Shown: in pieces, positions 9,836 through 18,711 of the stretch | Position numbering within the stretch: position 1 is the stretch's first letter | Layout of the letters: each line of letters begins with the position of its first letter | Origin: Microthrixaceae bacterium | GTDB lineage: Bacteria > Actinomycetota > Acidimicrobiia > Acidimicrobiales > Microtrichaceae | Length of the DNA stretch: 64,000 nt | Direction: 5' to 3' | NCBI GenBank assembly: GCA_020637215.1 | Contig: JACJWI010000002.1 | Location: forward strand, 62,001 to 126,000 | Made by a program: the position numbers and the translations under genes | Notes under the pieces: generated by a model | What the model saw: the letters and a program-made list of their open reading frames with translations, nothing else | What the model was told of the DNA's origin: nothing | Database searches by the model: none

Positions 9836-12133
9836 TCAGCCGCCGTTGCCGGCGGGGATCCAGGGGCGACAGGGCTTGGCCGCCGCCGGGCACGGCAGCC
9901 GCTCCGCGGGAGCAGGTCCCAGCGGCGCCACCGTGAAGGTCACCGACGAGGGTGTCGCCCCGCCGAGGTGGACGGTGTCGACCGTGCTGCGGTCCGCGGG
10001 GTCCACCGAGTCGAACGTCCAGCGCTCCCGGTCGCCGTTGACCCCGGCGACCACGATCCGGATGCGGCTCCCGGCCCGGAACACGTGCGACATCGGCATG
10101 ACCTGCACCGGGACGACGTCGACGGTGCCGGCGCCCCTCAGCGGCTCGACCCGGTCGAAGGTGAGAGCCGGACGGGTCGCAGTCGTTCGGTCGGCGTCGA
10201 CGTGACGCATCGAGGCGCGCTGCACCCCGGTCCCCACCAGCATCTCCTGGCCGTCGGGACGGACCTCGGTGACGGTGACCGCCAGGTCGGTGTCCGCGGC
10301 CGAGGAGCTCAGGGCGATCCGCGCCCCGACGGGTCCGACGACGACGACGTCCTGATCGAGGGGCGCGGTGACGAAGCCCAGCGAGGCGTCCGCGGCGACG
10401 GGCGTCCACACGAATCGCTCGGGATCGTCGACGACTGCGGGTCCGGGGTCATGGCGGCGACCGACCACGTCCGGGCGGTACGACGCGGTGGCGCCGACCG
10501 GCGGCGGGACCGACGTCAGGGCCCCGTGCGGTCCGAGGTACCAGGTCTGCTCGGTCGAGCCGGGAACCGGGTACGTCGGGACCCGCACGTCCCAGCGTGC
10601 ACCGGGGTTGTGGCCCTCGGCCGACCCGGCGGGCAGCTCGGTCAGCAGTCGGACCCGGGGCCGGGCCTCGACCCGGGCCCGCGCGGCCTCGAGCGGCATG
10701 AACACCGTGTCGGGGAACCTCGGCACCGCGCTGCCGGTCCCGAAGATGATGTCGGACACCAGGTTGACCAGGAGCTTGGGCTCCGGGGGGCGTCGGGCGA
10801 CGTAGATGTCGAGGAACTCGAAGTACTCGGTGATCGTGTCGGGGGTGACCGCGTCGCGGTGATGACCGCTGGAGAGGTTCAGGAACACCCGGTCGTTGGC
10901 CCCCAGAAGGCCGGAGACGGACTGGATCGCGTAGGAGCTGGTCTCCTCGTCGTCGAACTGAAGGGATGCGAAGGTCGGCACCCGGATCTGGCGCATCCAG
11001 CCCGGGAAGTCCCGCCGGCGGTAGATGTCGGTGAACAGCTCGTTGCTGCGGATCAGGTCGTTGCCGTCGCGGGTCTGCAGCCGCAGCTTCTGGTTCTCCC
11101 GGCACTGGGCGTCGGTGGCCACCAGCCCGTTGGCGTACGGAAGAGCACCCGGGTCCGGGGCCGGTCGGGCGTTGGCCACCCGTTCGGCCATCCACGTGGA
11201 TCCGAACCCGTCGTTGAAGATGCCGCCCGGATGGGCCACCTCGTAGAGGTTGCCGGTGAACGACATGGGGGCGATCGCGGCCAGGTGCGGGGGGTGGGTG
11301 GCGGCGACGCCGATCTGGCTGAACCCCGAGAAGGAGATGCCGACCATGCCGACGATGCCGTTGCTGACCCACGGCTGGGCTGCGACGGTCTCGATCGCGT
11401 CGTAGCCGTCCAGGTTGGTCGGCAGGTCGAACAGGTCGGACTCTCCTCCGGAGCAGCCGCTGCCCCGGATCTGCACCGACACCGTGGCGAAGCCGGCCAG
11501 GCGGACGAGCAGGCTGCCGACGTCGGTCTCGCCGCCCGGCGCCATCGGGTCGCGGGGCAGCCCGAAGAGGCCACCCAGCTTGTTGAGCAGCGGATCGCCG
11601 GGTGCCGCGACCTGGTAGCCCGAGTACTCGATCACGGTCGGGAACGGCCCGTCGGCCAGGCTCAGGCCCAGGGGCGGGCGGACGGTCGCGGCCAGGGTGA
11701 TGCCGTCGCGCATCGGGATGTAGTTGAGGCCCTCGTGCATGACCGTCGAGTCGTAGAACGACTGAGGCGGATGCTCGTCGGCGCGCAGGATGCGTGCCGG
11801 TCGGGAGTCGCCGGAGGTCACGTTGAGCACGGTGTAGGTCCGGCCCTGTTGCAGGCCACGGACGGCCAGGCTGCCGAGGCGGTCGACGGTTCCTCCACCG
11901 ACGACGTCGGTGCCGTCACGGACCTCGATGGCGTCGCCGGTCAGCGCGCCGAGCACGTACAGCTGCTCGACGCCGGCCAGGACCCGGTACCCGCTGCGGT
12001 CCACCGGAGACTGGTTGCCGACGTCGGGCAGCGGTGGTCGCGCCGCGCACCCGGCCAGCACGGCCACGCACAACGTCGCGGCGACCACGACACCCGACCT
12101 GATCCGGTGACGCACCGGCCGACTCTCCCCCAT
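9836..12133 (-). CDS. CocE/NonD-family (X-Pro dipeptidyl-peptidase-like) hydrolase lipoprotein
   Basis: A 765-residue lipoprotein from ATG 12133, which has a GGGAGAGG ribosome-binding site 5 bp upstream; the signal ends with lipobox 'VLAGC'. An alpha/beta-hydrolase domain follows: 'MRDGITLAATVRPP' near residue 140, and the nucleophile elbow 'GISFSGFS' (G-x-S-x-S-G) near residue 270. The C-terminal third is the jelly-roll typical of PepX/CocE ('VVVVGPVGARIALSS', 'RAGSRIRIVVAGVN'). The family hydrolyses X-Pro peptides, acyl esters or cocaine-like esters; the substrate is unknown here. The surface location suggests nutrient scavenging or detoxification. Many upstream in-frame starts exist but would place residues before the signal peptide. 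Confidence 0.85.
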   Translation of the reverse strand: MGESRPVRHRIRSGVVVAATLCVAVLAGCAARPPLPDVGNQSPVDRSGYRVLAGVEQLYVLGALTGDAIEVRDGTDVVGGGTVDRLGSLAVRGLQQGRTYTVLNVTSGDSRPARILRADEHPPQSFYDSTVMHEGLNYIPMRDGITLAATVRPPLGLSLADGPFPTVIEYSGYQVAAPGDPLLNKLGGLFGLPRDPMAPGGETDVGSLLVRLAGFATVSVQIRGSGCSGGESDLFDLPTNLDGYDAIETVAAQPWVSNGIVGMVGISFSGFSQIGVAATHPPHLAAIAPMSFTGNLYEVAHPGGIFNDGFGSTWMAERVANARPAPDPGALPYANGLVATDAQCRENQKLRLQTRDGNDLIRSNELFTDIYRRRDFPGWMRQIRVPTFASLQFDDEETSSYAIQSVSGLLGANDRVFLNLSSGHHRDAVTPDTITEYFEFLDIYVARRPPEPKLLVNLVSDIIFGTGSAVPRFPDTVFMPLEAARARVEARPRVRLLTELPAGSAEGHNPGARWDVRVPTYPVPGSTEQTWYLGPHGALTSVPPPVGATASYRPDVVGRRHDPGPAVVDDPERFVWTPVAADASLGFVTAPLDQDVVVVGPVGARIALSSSAADTDLAVTVTEVRPDGQEMLVGTGVQRASMRHVDADRTTATRPALTFDRVEPLRGAGTVDVVPVQVMPMSHVFRAGSRIRIVVAGVNGDRERWTFDSVDPADRSTVDTVHLGGATPSSVTFTVAPLGPAPAERLPCPAAAKPCRPWIPAGNGG

Positions 12134-12297
12134 GACCTCTCCCACGCTGTCCGCCATGGTCGAGCGGCTCGTACCGCACCGACCGGGCCGTCCCGCGACG
12201 GCAGGCAGAACGTAGACCTCCGCCCGCTCACCGGTCACCCTGACATGTGCCACACGGCGTCGGTCCCGCATGGACGCGGCACGGACCGGCGGCGACG

Positions 12298-13263
12298 TCA
12301 GGGGTGGGCGAGCCGGTAGGCCTCGACGACGGCTCCCGGTACCCGCCCCCGGTCCGAGATCTCGATCCCCTCCTCGCGTGCCCAGGCCCGGACCGCGGCG
12401 GCCGGCGGTGCCGCGGGCGCGACGGGAGCCGCGGTCGGGATGTCGGCGGTGCGGGCGGAGCCGACCTCGTCCTCATCGGCGTGGTCGAGCGCGGCGCCGA
12501 GGAACCGGTAGGTCCACTCCTGTGCCAGCTGTCGGGTCTCGCAGAACACGATGGGCACGGTCGGGAACCGGACCTGGGCCTCGGCCAGGCCCTCGGCGAT
12601 GGTCGAGGGAGCGACGTGGCGCTGCTTGAACACCGACGAGTAGCGGTCCTCCACGACCAGCGCCGCGGAGGGGACGTCGGCCAGGGCCGCGAGCAGGTAG
12701 CGGAGCCGGCCACCGGACATGGTCCCGACCAGGTCGGCCATGCTCTTGCGCTCCACCGCGGCGAGCACCGACCCGCCCGACTCGACGGCGTAGTCGCCGG
12801 CGGCGAGGGCCTGGCGCCGCGTGGTCGCCTGCTGCTCGTTGAACTTCCAGGCGTAGCGCTCGTGGCTGTCGACCAGGATCTCGAGGGTCCGACCCGACGC
12901 CCGCCGGGTGGGCACCGACACCGCAGGCCGGGCCTGGCGATTGGTGCGGGCGGTCTGCCAGAAGATGACCTCGCGGCCCCGGGCGCGGGCGAACACGAAC
13001 TGCGAGCGGTTCTCGCGGCCCCGGTCCAGCACCAGGTCGACCGCCGCGCCCCGGCGCACGCAGGAGCGGACCGCCACCCGTTCGACGATCTCGAGCTCGT
13101 GCTCGTCGGGCCAGTCGTCGGAGGGATGGCAGTAGACCTTGGCGGTCCGGGGCCAGGTCTCCCGGGTCTTGAGCACCAACCCGGCCTCTCCGAGGGGCAG
13201 GCGGAGCAGGTACGGCAGGCGCGAGTCGCCGTCGGGGTTGCGGGCGATGACCAGCTCAGCCAC
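12298..13263 (-). CDS. ERCC4-domain nuclease fused to an Lsr2-like DNA-binding tail
   Basis: A 321-residue protein. Residues ~128-250 are an ERCC4 (XPF/MUS81-type) nuclease: 'ILVDSHERYAW' (D132, E135), 'GDYAVE' and the signature ERKxxxD (E171-R-K-x3-D177). Residues ~291-321 match the C-terminal domain of Lsr2: 'VRAWAREEGIEISDRGRVP' contains the R-G-R minor-groove AT-hook-like motif. A basic N-terminal domain precedes the nuclease. It may therefore cut or process DNA at AT-rich or branched sites. Start GTG 13263 overlaps the upstream lipoprotein stop by 8 bp, indicating translational coupling. Confidence 0.85.
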   Translation of the reverse strand: MAELVIARNPDGDSRLPYLLRLPLGEAGLVLKTRETWPRTAKVYCHPSDDWPDEHELEIVERVAVRSCVRRGAAVDLVLDRGRENRSQFVFARARGREVIFWQTARTNRQARPAVSVPTRRASGRTLEILVDSHERYAWKFNEQQATTRRQALAAGDYAVESGGSVLAAVERKSMADLVGTMSGGRLRYLLAALADVPSAALVVEDRYSSVFKQRHVAPSTIAEGLAEAQVRFPTVPIVFCETRQLAQEWTYRFLGAALDHADEDEVGSARTADIPTAAPVAPAAPPAAAVRAWAREEGIEISDRGRVPGAVVEAYRLAHP

Positions 13264-14602
13264 CGGATCCCTCCGAGGTCGCGGCGGTTGCGGTGGGACC
13301 GGTCGTGGTCGTCCCGGCCCCGTCGGCCGGCACCTCGTCCCACACGTCGATGGTGCCGCTGTAGTTGGCCACCCACACCCGGCCGGTGAAGTCGTCGTAG
13401 GTGATGCCGATCGGGTGGTGTCCGGCGGGCTCCTTCATCAGCACCTTCATGTCGGACGTGCGGATCTTGGAGATGTTGCTGTCCTCGTAGTTGACGACGT
13501 ACAGGGCGGTGCCGTCGGTCGAGATGTCGGCCGAACGCGGTTGGGTCCCGGTCGCCACCCGGGAGACCACCCGACCGGTCGCGACGTCGACCTTGGCGAC
13601 CTGTCCGCCCTTGTTGAGCGTGACGTAGAGGGAACGGTCGTCGGGGGAGATGACGATGTGACGGGGACCGAGTCCGACGCCACCGATGTAGGAGACCGCT
13701 CCGGAGGCCAGGTCGACCTTCGCGAGACCGGTGCCGCCCATGACCGCCACGTATGCGGTCGACGAATCGGAGGTGACGGCGATCCCACGCGGGTAGCGGC
13801 CGTCGATCTTGACGGTCTTCAGCACCTTGCCGGTCTCGGTGTCCGCGATGGTCAGGTCCCACGTGCACCAGTTGGTGGCCAGCACCCGGGTGCCGTCGGG
13901 GGTGACCGCCACGTACTTGGGGACGGCTCCGGCGGGGATGACCTGATCGATCTTCCAGCTCTTCGTGCTGATCCGGTACAGGTAGCTGCTGGTGGTGCCG
14001 TCGCCGGGGGAGCACTTGTCCTTGCCCTCGCTGAACCCCGGTCCGTACATCGAGTAGTTCGACACGTAGACGTGCCCGCCGTCGGCGGTGAACGCCGCCT
14101 CGACCGGCGCGCCCCTGTAGACGCCGGGCTTGTCGATGCCGAAGTCGCTGAGCGTCACCGAGTCGGGGACGGTGGCGATGAGCTTCCCGTCGGAGTCGTA
14201 GGCCGTGACGGTGTGGGTGTACATCATGTTCTGGGCCGTCACGACCCCGTGACCCGATGCCACCACCGACTTGGGTGAGATGTCCCCGGAGATCTGGGTG
14301 AACTTCTTCATGGTGAGCGTGTCGGCGGGCGGGCGCGGTTCGGTCGTGGTGGTTGTCGGGGCGTCGGTCTCCGATGTCGGGCCGTCGCCGTCCGGGGCCC
14401 GCCCCGATCCATCGGGGCTGCCCTCGGCGCGGACCTCCCGGCGGTCGTCGCTGCGACCGATGGCACCGCCGTCGGTGCCCACGCACCCCGACGCCGCCAC
14501 CGCCGTCACCAGGATGGCGGCGACGGAGCGCCGGACGGTCCGCCCCCGGGTCACCGAGCGGCGGTCAGCAGACCGACGGGGTGGCAGGGTGACAGCGGGC
14601 AT
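13256..14602 (-). CDS. YncE-like beta-propeller lipoprotein
   Basis: A 448-residue lipoprotein starting at ATG 14602; the signal peptide ends 'AVAASGC'. After an acidic, Thr-rich linker, the protein has repeated 'VTPDGTRVLATNW', 'VTSDSSTAYVAVMGGTG', 'ISPDDRSLYVTLNKGG' and 'ISTDGTALYVVNY' units, the seven-bladed YVTN/YncE-type propeller. Such propellers bind ligands or serve as surface scaffolds; no active site is evident. Its stop overlaps the start of the ERCC4-Lsr2 gene. Starts further upstream would add non-signal residues. Confidence 0.8.
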   Translation of the reverse strand: MPAVTLPPRRSADRRSVTRGRTVRRSVAAILVTAVAASGCVGTDGGAIGRSDDRREVRAEGSPDGSGRAPDGDGPTSETDAPTTTTTEPRPPADTLTMKKFTQISGDISPKSVVASGHGVVTAQNMMYTHTVTAYDSDGKLIATVPDSVTLSDFGIDKPGVYRGAPVEAAFTADGGHVYVSNYSMYGPGFSEGKDKCSPGDGTTSSYLYRISTKSWKIDQVIPAGAVPKYVAVTPDGTRVLATNWCTWDLTIADTETGKVLKTVKIDGRYPRGIAVTSDSSTAYVAVMGGTGLAKVDLASGAVSYIGGVGLGPRHIVISPDDRSLYVTLNKGGQVAKVDVATGRVVSRVATGTQPRSADISTDGTALYVVNYEDSNISKIRTSDMKVLMKEPAGHHPIGITYDDFTGRVWVANYSGTIDVWDEVPADGAGTTTTGPTATAATSEGSGG

Positions 14603-14707
14603 CCCGACAGCGTTCCACACGCTCGGGAGCTCACGACGCGCGCTTCCCACTCGGCACGCACGATCGCCTGCCGACAGACGCCGATGCGTCACCGGCCCGC
14701 CGGGCGG

Positions 14708-15487
14708 TCACAGCACGGCGGTCGCCCCACCGTCGACGACCAGGTGGGTGCCGGTGATGAAGCTCGCCCGCTCCGACAGCAGGAACGCAACCGCGTGACC
14801 GATCTCGTCGGGTCGGGCGAGTCGCCCCAGCGGCGCCTCGGCCTCCATCTCCTCGCGCAGTCCCGGGACGTCGAGGGCGATCTGCAGCATCGGGGTCTCG
14901 ACGAAGCCGGGACACACTGCGTTGACACGGATCCCCTCCGGCCCGAGCTGGTGCGCCAGGGCCCGGGTCACTCCGAGGAGCCCCGACTTCGACGCGCAGT
15001 AGGCGGGGATGGCGGCGTTGCCGACCAGGCCCTCGATCGAGCTGATACCGACCACCCCGGGGCCGGTCGATGCGCTCCCCTCGACCGCGGCAGCAATCGC
15101 CGCGACCCGCAACGGTTCCAGCAGCGCCTGGACGACGAACGGGAACGCGGTGAGGTTGACGTCGACGACACGGCGCCAGTTCTCGTCGGTGAGCGACCCG
15201 AGCGGGTCCGGGCTGACCGCGCCGGCGGCGTGGACGAACCCGTCGACACCGCCGAGCGCCTCGACCGACCGCGACACCGCGGCGGCCACCGCGGGCGGGT
15301 CGGTCACGTCGACGGCCACTCCGACCGCGCAGGCGCCGTCGTCCGCGACGGAGCTCAGGGAGTGGGCGACGTCGACCACCTCGGAGCTGAGGTCCCACAG
15401 CGCCACCGAACGCCCCTCGGCGAGGAGGACCTCGGCGGTGGCCCGCCCGATCCCCGACGCTCCACCGGTGATGACCACTCCGGACAT
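14708..15487 (-). CDS. SDR-family NAD(P)-dependent oxidoreductase
   Basis: A 259-residue classical short-chain dehydrogenase. The cofactor motif is 'TGGASGIG' at residues 6-13, 'HAAGA' sits in the NNAG position, 'ISSIEG' supplies the catalytic Ser, and 'YCASK' is the YxxxK pair. 'CPGFVETPM' follows. ATG 15487 has AGGAGG upstream. It is divergent from the HAPMO-type monooxygenase gene across 89 bp. An alcohol dehydrogenase making a ketone for the monooxygenase is a reasonable inference but untested. Confidence 0.92.
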   Translation of the reverse strand: MSGVVITGGASGIGRATAEVLLAEGRSVALWDLSSEVVDVAHSLSSVADDGACAVGVAVDVTDPPAVAAAVSRSVEALGGVDGFVHAAGAVSPDPLGSLTDENWRRVVDVNLTAFPFVVQALLEPLRVAAIAAAVEGSASTGPGVVGISSIEGLVGNAAIPAYCASKSGLLGVTRALAHQLGPEGIRVNAVCPGFVETPMLQIALDVPGLREEMEAEAPLGRLARPDEIGHAVAFLLSERASFITGTHLVVDGGATAVL

Positions 15488-15576
15488 GTCGGCCTCCTGG
15501 ACATGGGACGGGACGGGACCTGACCTCTCTACCATGAGCCCGACCGGCCGACACGGCCACGATCCGGGGGGATCCC

Positions 15577-17529
15577 ATGCGCAACCCGCACGCCGGCGTT
15601 CCGTTCGACACGCCCGACGACCAGATCGCCGCCGCGCTCCGCGACGTGAGCATCCCGACGCTGATGCTGTCGATGCTGCACATGACCGGCGACGCCGACC
15701 TCATCCGCGGCGAGCTGCGTCCCGCCGGGCTGTTCCTCAACGAGGTGCAGGGATTCATGTCCGAGGAGGACAAGGACGCGGTCCGCGCCCGGGCACTCGA
15801 GGTGATCAAGGACTACCGCGACCGGGGCTGTCCGGAACCCGAGCCGCTGAGCGAGGAGCTCGTCCACGAGATGATGGAGTGGCTCGTCGTCGAGGACGTC
15901 GGCGTCGAGTACGTCCCGATGATGCTCGCCGACCTCGAGCTCGACGGACGCGACCACGACCGTCCCGCTCCGCCCGGCGGGCCGGCCGCGGACGCCCGGG
16001 CCGAGTTCCCGGTGGTGGTCGTCGGCTGCGGTCAGTCCGGACTGCTCGCCGGGATCCGGCTGCAGGAGGCGGGCATCCCGTTCACGATCGTCGAGAAGAA
16101 CCCCGGTGTCGGCGGGACGTGGTGGGAGAACCGCTACCCCGGCGCCCGGGTCGACGTCGGCAACCACTTCTACTGCTTCAGCTTCGAGCCGAGCGACCGC
16201 TGGACCGAGTTCTTCGCCCAGCAACCCGAGCTCCAGGCCTACTTCCAGGGGGTCATGGAGAAGTACGGGATCGAGGCCCACGTCCGGTTCCGCACCGAGG
16301 TGGTCTCGGCGACCTGGGACGAGCCGAGCGCGACCTGGGCGGTGGTCACCCAGCCGGTCGACGACGACGGGAACCCGGTCGGCGACCCCGAGACCCTGAC
16401 CGCCCGGGCGGTGATCACCGCCGTCGGTCAGCTCAACCGACCGAAGATCCCCGACATCGCCGGACGAGAGGACTTCGCCGGCCCTCAGTTCCACACCGCC
16501 CGCTGGGACGACACCGTCGAGTTGACCGGCAAGCGGGTCGCCATGATCGGCGCCGGGGCGACGGGGTTCCAGGTCGCCCCCGCGATCTGCGAGCGGGTCG
16601 AGCACCTGACCGTCTTCCAGCGCAGCGCCCAGTGGATGTTCCCCAACCCGAACTACCACGAGAAGGTCGGCCCCGGCGTGCAGTGGGCACTGCGGCACCT
16701 GCCGTTCTACGGACGTTGGTACCGGTTCCTGCTGTTCTGGCCCGGCTGCGACAAGGGGCTGGAGCCGGCGCGGGTCGACCCCGACTTCCCCGACCAGCAG
16801 CGGGCGGTGAGCGAGATCAGCGACGGCGCCCGGGCGATCTTCACCGACTGGATCGTCAGCCAGATCGGCGACGACCCCGACCTGATCGCCAAGGTCGTGC
16901 CCGACTACCCCGCCACCGGCAAGCGCACCCTGCAGGACAACGGCTCCTGGCTGCGCACCCTCACCCGCGACGACGTCGAGCTGATCCGCACCGGGATCGA
17001 CCACATCGAGGCCGACGCCGTCGTCACCGTCGACGGCGAACGCCACCCCTGCGACGTGATCATCTGGGCGACCGGCTTCCACCACGCGCGGACGCTGTGG
17101 CCGATGGAGGTCGTCGGCCGCGACGGGGTCGTGCTGTCCGAGCTGTGGGGGGAGCGCCCGGCGGCGTACCTCGGGATCACGGTCAGCGGGTTCCCGAACC
17201 TGTTCCTGACCTACGGACCGGGGACGCACCTGGCCCACGGCGCCAGCCTGATCTTCAACTCCGAGTGCCAGATGCACTACATCGACCGCTGCCTCGCGGC
17301 GTTGATCGACGGCGGGCACCGCAGCATGGAGGTGCGCCCGGAGCGGCTGGCGGACTGGCACCGCCGCCACCAGGAGGAGATGTCGAAGCTGGTGTGGTCC
17401 CAGCCCAGCATCGAGCACTCGTACTACAAGAACTCCGCCGGCGAGATCCACACCGTGATGCCGTTCCGGGTCGTGGACTACTGGACCTGGACCCGGGAGC
17501 TCGACCCGGACGACTACACGTTCGACTGA
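15577..17529 (+). CDS. HAPMO-type Baeyer-Villiger monooxygenase
   Basis: A 650-residue flavoprotein inserting one oxygen next to a ketone. A helical N-terminal extension of ~140 residues precedes the FAD site 'VVGCGQSG' (~149); such an extension is known from 4-hydroxyacetophenone monooxygenase. 'GGTWWENRYPGARVD' is the typical type I BVMO segment, and 'FAGPQFHTARW' (~299) matches the FxGxxxHxxxW fingerprint. 'GAGATGFQ' (~325) is the NADPH-binding Rossmann site. The 3' end overlaps the convergent oxidoreductase gene by 16 bp. Substrate is unknown (aryl or cyclic ketone by family). Confidence 0.93.
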   Translation: MRNPHAGVPFDTPDDQIAAALRDVSIPTLMLSMLHMTGDADLIRGELRPAGLFLNEVQGFMSEEDKDAVRARALEVIKDYRDRGCPEPEPLSEELVHEMMEWLVVEDVGVEYVPMMLADLELDGRDHDRPAPPGGPAADARAEFPVVVVGCGQSGLLAGIRLQEAGIPFTIVEKNPGVGGTWWENRYPGARVDVGNHFYCFSFEPSDRWTEFFAQQPELQAYFQGVMEKYGIEAHVRFRTEVVSATWDEPSATWAVVTQPVDDDGNPVGDPETLTARAVITAVGQLNRPKIPDIAGREDFAGPQFHTARWDDTVELTGKRVAMIGAGATGFQVAPAICERVEHLTVFQRSAQWMFPNPNYHEKVGPGVQWALRHLPFYGRWYRFLLFWPGCDKGLEPARVDPDFPDQQRAVSEISDGARAIFTDWIVSQIGDDPDLIAKVVPDYPATGKRTLQDNGSWLRTLTRDDVELIRTGIDHIEADAVVTVDGERHPCDVIIWATGFHHARTLWPMEVVGRDGVVLSELWGERPAAYLGITVSGFPNLFLTYGPGTHLAHGASLIFNSECQMHYIDRCLAALIDGGHRSMEVRPERLADWHRRHQEEMSKLVWSQPSIEHSYYKNSAGEIHTVMPFRVVDYWTWTRELDPDDYTFD

Positions 17530-18548
17530 CCGGTCGCCGGACCGGCGTCGTCGTCGGGGGCGGGCGGGTCCGCACGGACGACGACCGCCACCTTTCCGGT
17601 CACCTGGCCGGCCTCCAGCAGAGCGAACGCGTCGGCGGCCCGGTCGAGCGGCAGGGTTCGCTCCAGCGGAGGACGCACGGTCCCGTCGGCGACCAGTTCA
17701 CCGAGACGCTCCAGGTCCGCGGACGCCTCCTTCGACAGGACCATGGTCAGGCGCTGCCCGACGAACGGTGACAGCGCCGCGGCGCGGAAACCGCGGCCGA
17801 AGCCCCCGGTGATGTGACCCCCGCCTTCGCCGCCGACGATGACGAGCCGGCCCCGGGGGGCCAGGATCCGTCGGAGCCACCGGACCGGGTGCCGGCCGCC
17901 GGTGTCGACGATCACGTCGAACAGCTCCCGGTCACCGCGCTCGGTGATGTCGGCGCGGTCGTAGGCGACGACCTCGTCCGCGCCGAACGCCCGGACCGCT
18001 GAGGTCTTGTCGCTCCGGCACACGCCGGTCACCCGGGCGCCGAGCCCCGTGGACATCTGCACCGCGAACGATCCGACACCGCCCGAGGCGCCGAGGACCA
18101 GCACCCGATCCCCCGGTCGGACCTCCGCCCTGTCGTGGACGGCCTGCAGCGCGGTGAGGCCGGACTCCGCCAGGATCGACGCCTCCGCGAAGGAGCAGTT
18201 CGGGGGGATCGACGCCAGCTTCGAGGCGGGCACGGCGGTCAGTTCGGCGATGGTGCCGCGCCCGATCCCGAACACCCGGTCACCCGGTTCGAAGCAGTCG
18301 ACCTTCGCACCTGTCGCCACCACCACCCCGGCGACGTCGGTGCCCACCACCGGTCTCCGGGGTCGGCGCAACCCGATGCCCAATCGCGCCATCAGGGGCG
18401 TCCCGGTCAGCAGGTGCCACGCTCCCCGACCGGCGCCGGCGGCGTGGACCTCGACCAGCACGTCGGTGTCGCCGATCTGCGGCACGCCAAGGGTCTCGAT
18501 CCGGAGCTGATCGGGGGGCCCGTAGCTGGACTGGACCACCGCCCGCAT
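17514..18548 (-). CDS. NAD(P)-dependent quinone oxidoreductase, MDR superfamily
   Basis: A 344-residue medium-chain reductase starting at ATG 18548 ('MRAVVQSSYGPPDQL'). It has the GroES-like N-domain, 'GTDVAGVVVATG', the loop 'ASILAESGLTALQAV', and the NADPH site 'VLVLGASGGVGSFAVQM' (~150-166). The structural and catalytic zinc Cys sets are absent, as in zeta-crystallin/quinone reductases. It is divergent from a TetR regulator and shares its palindromic operator, so it is probably induced by the ligand or stress that TetR senses. ATG 18602 is an alternative start. Confidence 0.9.
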   Translation of the reverse strand: MRAVVQSSYGPPDQLRIETLGVPQIGDTDVLVEVHAAGAGRGAWHLLTGTPLMARLGIGLRRPRRPVVGTDVAGVVVATGAKVDCFEPGDRVFGIGRGTIAELTAVPASKLASIPPNCSFAEASILAESGLTALQAVHDRAEVRPGDRVLVLGASGGVGSFAVQMSTGLGARVTGVCRSDKTSAVRAFGADEVVAYDRADITERGDRELFDVIVDTGGRHPVRWLRRILAPRGRLVIVGGEGGGHITGGFGRGFRAAALSPFVGQRLTMVLSKEASADLERLGELVADGTVRPPLERTLPLDRAADAFALLEAGQVTGKVAVVVRADPPAPDDDAGPATGQSNV

Positions 18549-18654
18549 GGTGGAGCCCGGGTCGGGACGGGTCGGGGTGTGCAGTTCGCGGTCGCAGTGC
18601 ATGGGTCGGCTCCGGCGGTCGGTCGGGTGGAGATCTGGCGGGTGGTCCGGAGAC

Positions 18655-18687
18655 GTACTTTGTACGGTTCTGGACCGTACTATGTAC
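18655..18687. promoter_or_regulatory. TetR-type operator between divergent genes
   Basis: A 33-bp near-palindrome with core GTACGGT-TCTGG-ACCGTAC and outer GTAC boxes at both ends. It lies between the oxidoreductase start (18548) and the TetR start (18712) and overlaps a plausible -10 (TACTAT, 18678-18683), which fits autorepression. Confidence 0.75.
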
Positions 18688-18711
18688 GAGGATGCGACTA
18701 CGGTCAAGCAC

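Noticed and set aside
9350..12319. A 989-codon open frame on the + strand opposite the CocE-like gene
   Set aside because: Its Arg/Gly/Asp-rich composition is typical of a frame opposite a high-GC gene, it has no domain, and the minus-strand gene has a signal peptide and active-site motif.
15009..17771. A 920-codon open frame across the SDR and monooxygenase genes
   Set aside because: Spans two real genes, Arg-rich, without recognisable domains.
18682..18711. ATG 18682 as the tetR start
   Set aside because: It lies inside the operator and almost at the predicted transcript start; GTG 18712 fits better.
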